Shown here: positions 60,784 to 64,000 of the stretch, piece by piece
Position numbering within the stretch: the stretch's first letter is position 1
Layout of the letters: the number at the start of each line of letters is the position of its first letter
Source of the DNA: Bacillus_CJ salitolerans
GTDB taxonomy: Bacteria > Bacillota > Bacilli > Bacillales > SA4
Assembly (NCBI RefSeq): GCF_042680805.1
Contig: NZ_JBHUEM010000045.1
Coordinates: 124,001 to 188,000 of the forward strand
Reading direction: 5' to 3'
Length of the DNA stretch: 64,000 bases
Translations under genes and position numbers: made by a program
The notes under the pieces: generated by a model
The model's input: the letters and a program-made list of their open reading frames with translations, nothing else
The model's database searches: none
What the model was told of the DNA's origin: nothing

Positions 60784-61746
60784 TTAGGATTTTCGTTTCC
60801 CTATAAATTTTGCTATGTTTGTTAGGGCAATTTTCGAACGATTATATGGAAGACTTTTCACCACATCTAATGCCTTTTGCAAATATTTATCGCTATATTC
60901 CATGGATTTCTCAATACTTCCACTATTCTTAATCGCTTCAATAACGTGTTGCAAGTCAGCTTGACTCATGTCTTCATGTACTTTAATGATCTCTTTTTTT
61001 AATGTTTCATCTTGAAGGGCAAATAAGACTGGTAGTGTAATATTTCCCTGTCTTAAATCACTTCCAGCTGGTTTTCCTAACTCCTCTGCACTAGAAGTGA
61101 AATCTAGGATATCATCCGTTATTTGAAACGCCATCCCTACATAGTACCCAAATAAAAATAGTTTATGGTGTACTTCTCTTGGAACATTAGAGGCAATAGC
61201 ACCGAGCTGGCAGCTTACGGCAATTAATAGAGCTGTTTTTCTCTTTATTCTTCTTAAATACGTTTTTAAGTGCTGATCAAAGTTAAATTTATCACGAATT
61301 TGTTCAATTTCTCCTAAACACACTTCCACAATCGTGTTGGATAAAATTTCGTGAGCTTCTGGATTTTTTATTTTTGTCATGAGTTCTAAGGAACGAGCAA
61401 ATATGTAATCCCCTGTGTACATGGCAATGCGATTATCCCATTTAGCCTTAATCGTAGCCTTTCCTCTTCTTAAATCAGCATTATCTATGACATCATCATG
61501 AACGAGGGAAGCCATATGAATCAATTCTAACGCAACAGCAACATTCTTTATCGTGCTTAGCTCGTATTGACCAAATTTTCCGGCTAGCAGCACAAATACA
61601 GGACGAAGTCTCTTTCCTCCTGCTTGTAATAAATGTAAGGAAGCCTCTTGCAATAAATGGTGTTCTGTTTTGATGGCTTCTTGCAATTCTTCTTCAATTT
61701 GCTTTAGGTCCGTATTCAAGAAAGAATACATCTTATTTAGCTTCAT
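60784..61746 (-). CDS. hepT: Heptaprenyl diphosphate synthase component II
   Basis: A 320-residue catalytic subunit of the two-part enzyme that makes the menaquinone-7 side chain. It has both Asp-rich motifs (LVHDDVIDNADLRRG and FQITDDILDF) and the GGKRLRPVFVLL stretch. Its partner HepS is at 62520-63341, with menG between them, as in B. subtilis. Confidence 0.96.
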   Translation of the reverse strand: MKLNKMYSFLNTDLKQIEEELQEAIKTEHHLLQEASLHLLQAGGKRLRPVFVLLAGKFGQYELSTIKNVAVALELIHMASLVHDDVIDNADLRRGKATIKAKWDNRIAMYTGDYIFARSLELMTKIKNPEAHEILSNTIVEVCLGEIEQIRDKFNFDQHLKTYLRRIKRKTALLIAVSCQLGAIASNVPREVHHKLFLFGYYVGMAFQITDDILDFTSSAEELGKPAGSDLRQGNITLPVLFALQDETLKKEIIKVHEDMSQADLQHVIEAIKNSGSIEKSMEYSDKYLQKALDVVKSLPYNRSKIALTNIAKFIGKRKS

Positions 61747-61811
61747 CCGTTTTCACCTTAGTTTACAATTTTACACCTATCATTTCTAACAAATGGGCAA
61801 GCAAGCTTTTC

Positions 61812-62516
61812 TTATTTTTTATAGCCAATATGAGTAGCAGCTACTCCAAATGTATGTGGAATGACTTCAACTTTTGAAAAGCCAGCATCTTTAAACATGT
61901 TAGCTAGTTCTGTCATACCTGGAAAATCTTTTGCTGATTCCTGCAGCCAAGAATATTCATCATAGCTCTTGGCAAACAACTTTCCAAGTATAGGCATGAG
62001 GTGCTGAAAATACAAGTAATATACCTGTCTAATAATTGGAAGCTCTGGTTGAGAAGTTTCAAGACATACGCCCATCCCACCTGGCTTTAAGACACGGTAC
62101 ATTTCATTTAAAACGTTCATATAATCAGGCACATTTCGAAGACCAAATCCAATCGTAACATAATCAAAGCTATTATCTTCAAATGGAACATCCATTGCAT
62201 TTCCATGGATTAACTCTACCTGATTTAATTGTAATGATTCAACTTTCTTCTTTCCTACTTCAAGCATATTATGACTAAAATCTAACCCTACGACTTTACC
62301 TTGAGTCCCCGTTTCTCCTGCTAGAGCAATGGTCCAATCAGCAGTCCCACAACAAAGATCTAGTGCAGAATCACCTTTTTGTACATTCATGATTTTCATC
62401 GTTTTCTTACGCCATGCAATATGACGTTGGAAACTAATAACAGAATTCATAAAATCATACTTATCTGATATTTTTTCGAATGTTCGATGAACTCTCTGTT
62501 CTTTTGATTCTTGCAT
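61812..62516 (-). CDS. menG: Demethylmenaquinone methyltransferase
   Basis: A 234-residue SAM-dependent enzyme (also menH/ubiE) that finishes menaquinone. Family marks are VHRTFEKISDKYDFMNSVISF, ALDLCCGTADWTIAL, GLDFSHNML, and YVTIGFGLRNVPD. It lies between hepS and hepT, so the whole chain-length and methylation part of menaquinone synthesis is together. Confidence 0.96.
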   Translation of the reverse strand: MQESKEQRVHRTFEKISDKYDFMNSVISFQRHIAWRKKTMKIMNVQKGDSALDLCCGTADWTIALAGETGTQGKVVGLDFSHNMLEVGKKKVESLQLNQVELIHGNAMDVPFEDNSFDYVTIGFGLRNVPDYMNVLNEMYRVLKPGGMGVCLETSQPELPIIRQVYYLYFQHLMPILGKLFAKSYDEYSWLQESAKDFPGMTELANMFKDAGFSKVEVIPHTFGVAATHIGYKK

Positions 62517-62519
62517 GGT

Positions 62520-63341
62520 TTAACCTTCTTCCACAATTTGATGCAATGTATTTGTATGTAGATTGATTATTTGCTGAATTCGATCACGGATGATTGAATT
62601 TTCAATGGAAACCTCGAGTAGTTTATCTATTTTCTGCCTCGTAACTCCGATATATTCTTCAAATAGATTAAAGACTTTTTCTTCTATCGTTTCATGTGAC
62701 ATCGTACCAGCTTTCTCCTGATCAGATACCATATTTAGTAAATGTTGATAAATGACAGAATACTTTTGTTTTCGGCTATTTTCCTTTTCACCATTTAATC
62801 TTTTTAATAAAAGGATTTCAGGTAATAATTCCTCCCAGTAATCTAATTGAAATGATTGAGCCATATTTCTCAGTAATTCGCCCTCAATTTTTCTTAGACA
62901 GTTTAGGAAAAAAGCTTTCGATTGGTCTTTCCCTTGATATATTTCAATTTTATGTTCATTTATCACTTTAATGCTTTGAGCTAAAACATTAATCATCTCA
63001 ACGTCTCCTATCTTTGAAAGGAGGTTGTAATAAAGTCCACTATAATACACACCAGCTAATATCTTTAATTGCTGGTTTTTTTGTTTGTGATCAGGTAAAT
63101 GATTTGATGTAGATACTTCCTCATGAGTATCAAGGCCCACTTGGATGAGCATGGAGGTTAGACAATAGGATTCCACTTTTTCATTTGGGAGACCGGCCTC
63201 GTTACATAACGCAACTGTTAAAAAAAGCTTGTCCTCATCAATGAATGGCGCATCTATAAACTGCGCTAAATAAGAGTGGTGAATATACTGTTGTAATTTA
63301 TCTAGTAGTATTTTTTCCTGTTTGTTGATGTCCTTCACCAT
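62520..63341 (-). CDS. hepS: Heptaprenyl diphosphate synthase component I
   Basis: A 273-residue non-catalytic subunit that controls product length with HepT. It is helical, with the pattern HHSYLAQFIDAPFIDEDKLFLTV and HKQKNQQLKILAGVYYSGLYYNLLSKIGD typical of HepS. The second in-frame Met (63341) is chosen as start. The gene follows mtrB after a terminator. Confidence 0.9.
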   Translation of the reverse strand: MVKDINKQEKILLDKLQQYIHHSYLAQFIDAPFIDEDKLFLTVALCNEAGLPNEKVESYCLTSMLIQVGLDTHEEVSTSNHLPDHKQKNQQLKILAGVYYSGLYYNLLSKIGDVEMINVLAQSIKVINEHKIEIYQGKDQSKAFFLNCLRKIEGELLRNMAQSFQLDYWEELLPEILLLKRLNGEKENSRKQKYSVIYQHLLNMVSDQEKAGTMSHETIEEKVFNLFEEYIGVTRQKIDKLLEVSIENSIIRDRIQQIINLHTNTLHQIVEEG

Positions 63342-63491
63342 TATCACCCTGTCCCCAATCAAGTCCTATCTCTTTCTATGTTAGTATATGGCAATTCACA
63401 AAATATCATTATAATACCATTTATAAAATAACTGCAAACATCATTATAGCATACACACTCTAAAAAGCCTTTCTAAAATAAAAAATTTGCA

Positions 63492-63520
63492 TAAAAAAAA
63501 GAAAAGCAGGGTTACCTGCT
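63492..63520 (-). terminator. Terminator of folE-mtrB
   Basis: AGCAGG pairs with CCTGCT around GTTA, followed by TTTCTTTTTTTT on the minus strand. Confidence 0.88.
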
Positions 63521-63522
63521 CA

Positions 63523-63750
63523 CTATTCTACGTCCGACTCTATTTCTCCATGCTTTGTCAAAATGGTAGCTTTACCTCTAACCTTAACGGCGGATGTATG
63601 CTCCGTAAATTGAGCTATCATGACTTCACCTTTATCTAGCTTTTCTGAATGATGAAATCTTGTATCAGACCCTCTAGTTAAGCCAATAACATTTACACCA
63701 TTTTCTCTTGCCTTTATAACAAAAAAGTCATTTGTTGTAAAATCCTTCAT
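63523..63750 (-). CDS. mtrB: Tryptophan RNA-binding attenuation protein (TRAP)
   Basis: A 75-residue protein, the length of B. subtilis TRAP. It forms an 11-mer ring that binds UAG/GAG triplets when loaded with tryptophan. RNA-contact residues are conserved in SEKLDKGEV and KVRGKAT (the Lys37, Lys56 and Arg58 region), and the FVIKARENGVNVIGLTRG block is intact. The ATG at 63750 is nine bases from AGGGGGC. Its target leader lies at 56399-56491 in this window. Confidence 0.97.
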   Translation of the reverse strand: MKDFTTNDFFVIKARENGVNVIGLTRGSDTRFHHSEKLDKGEVMIAQFTEHTSAVKVRGKATILTKHGEIESDVE

Positions 63751-63826
63751 ACACATACAGCCCCCTAAAAACGTGCTAAATTGCTCTTTTACTATCTCTT
63801 AATTATTGAATAGTGTCAATAGAAGA

Positions 63827-64000
63827 TTACGCTTTCAAAAATGACAATACTTCTGCTCTGGCAGAAGCATCATCTACAAATATCCCTCTTACTGCAGAGG
63901 TTACGGTAGAAGCACCAGGTTTCTTGACCCCTCTCATTGTCATACACATATGCTCCGCTTCGATTACGACCATAACTCCTAGTGGTTCTAATGATTCAAC
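63827..64000 (-). CDS. folE: GTP cyclohydrolase I, C-terminal part
   Basis: Only the last 57 residues are in the window; the gene continues beyond 64000. The sequence contains GVMVVIEAEHMCMTMRGVKKPG, with a conserved His and Cys of the zinc site, and ends VLSFLKA. This is the first enzyme of tetrahydrofolate synthesis (MtrA in B. subtilis), and it is in an operon with mtrB there as here. Confidence 0.95.
   Translation of the reverse strand, partial: VESLEPLGVMVVIEAEHMCMTMRGVKKPGASTVTSAVRGIFVDDASARAEVLSFLKA

Noticed and set aside
1..64000. Defence island, prophage, insertion sequence, tRNA or rRNA genes
   Set aside because: I found no transposase, integrase, phage structural gene, restriction-modification pair, CRISPR repeat, tRNA cloverleaf or rRNA sequence.

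Overview
The window is a low-GC, gene-dense piece of a Bacillaceae chromosome (Bacillus in the broad sense). The gene order from about 13.7 kb to the end follows the Bacillus subtilis yppF-yppC-recU-ponA ... qcr ... trp/aro ... mtrB-folE segment almost gene for gene. Small acid-soluble spore proteins (sspM, a csgA homologue), a yppG-type coat protein and ypjB mark it as an endospore former, and bshA/bshB1 mark it as a bacillithiol producer. Species-level naming is not possible from the sequence alone.

Layout. Positions 1-13.4 kb are the less conserved part. They hold the 3' end of an sdhC-like gene with no sdhA behind it, an Rrf2 regulator, a MOSC protein, a LysE exporter, a YqcI/YcgG protein, several small or acidic proteins of unknown function, a stand-alone MprF-type catalytic domain, csgA, a short YitT paralogue, an MFS transporter, yppG and a 1041-residue SLH surface protein. 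Positions 13.7-16.2 kb carry yppF, yppE, a yppD-like gene, sspM and yppC. Positions 16.4-19.5 kb carry recU-ponA, convergent with ypoC-nth-dnaD. Then, all on the minus strand, come asnS, aspB, ypmB, ypmA, a degenerate metallo-beta-lactamase-like gene, dinG, panDCB, birA, cca, bshA, bshB1, mgsA, dapB and ypjD. ypjC is on the plus strand, and yugP, ypjB, ypjA, qcrCBA, ypiF, ypiB, ypiA and one unknown gene follow on the minus strand.

Positions 46.7-64 kb are the aromatic supraoperon, transcribed leftward: folE(mtrA)-mtrB-hepS-menG-hepT-ndk-cheR-aroF-aroB-aroH-[trp leader]-trpEDCFBA-hisC-tyrA-aroA. The common pathway to chorismate, the tryptophan branch, and the aromatic aminotransferase and prephenate dehydrogenase steps are together, and mtrB encodes TRAP, the RNA-binding regulator of the trp leader seen at 56.35-56.5 kb. 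trpG is absent, as in B. subtilis, where it lies in the folate operon.

The most unusual signals are non-coding: a structured repeat present three times (about 5.9, 21.6 and 25.6 kb), a panB leader with a promoter, an intrinsic terminator and a possible antiterminator, and a long bipartite array of UAG/GAG triplets in the trp leader. Several proteins look like catalytic folds that have lost their active site or partner domains (25680-26525, 45565-46467, 4596-5708). I saw no CRISPR array, insertion sequence, prophage, tRNA or rRNA gene.
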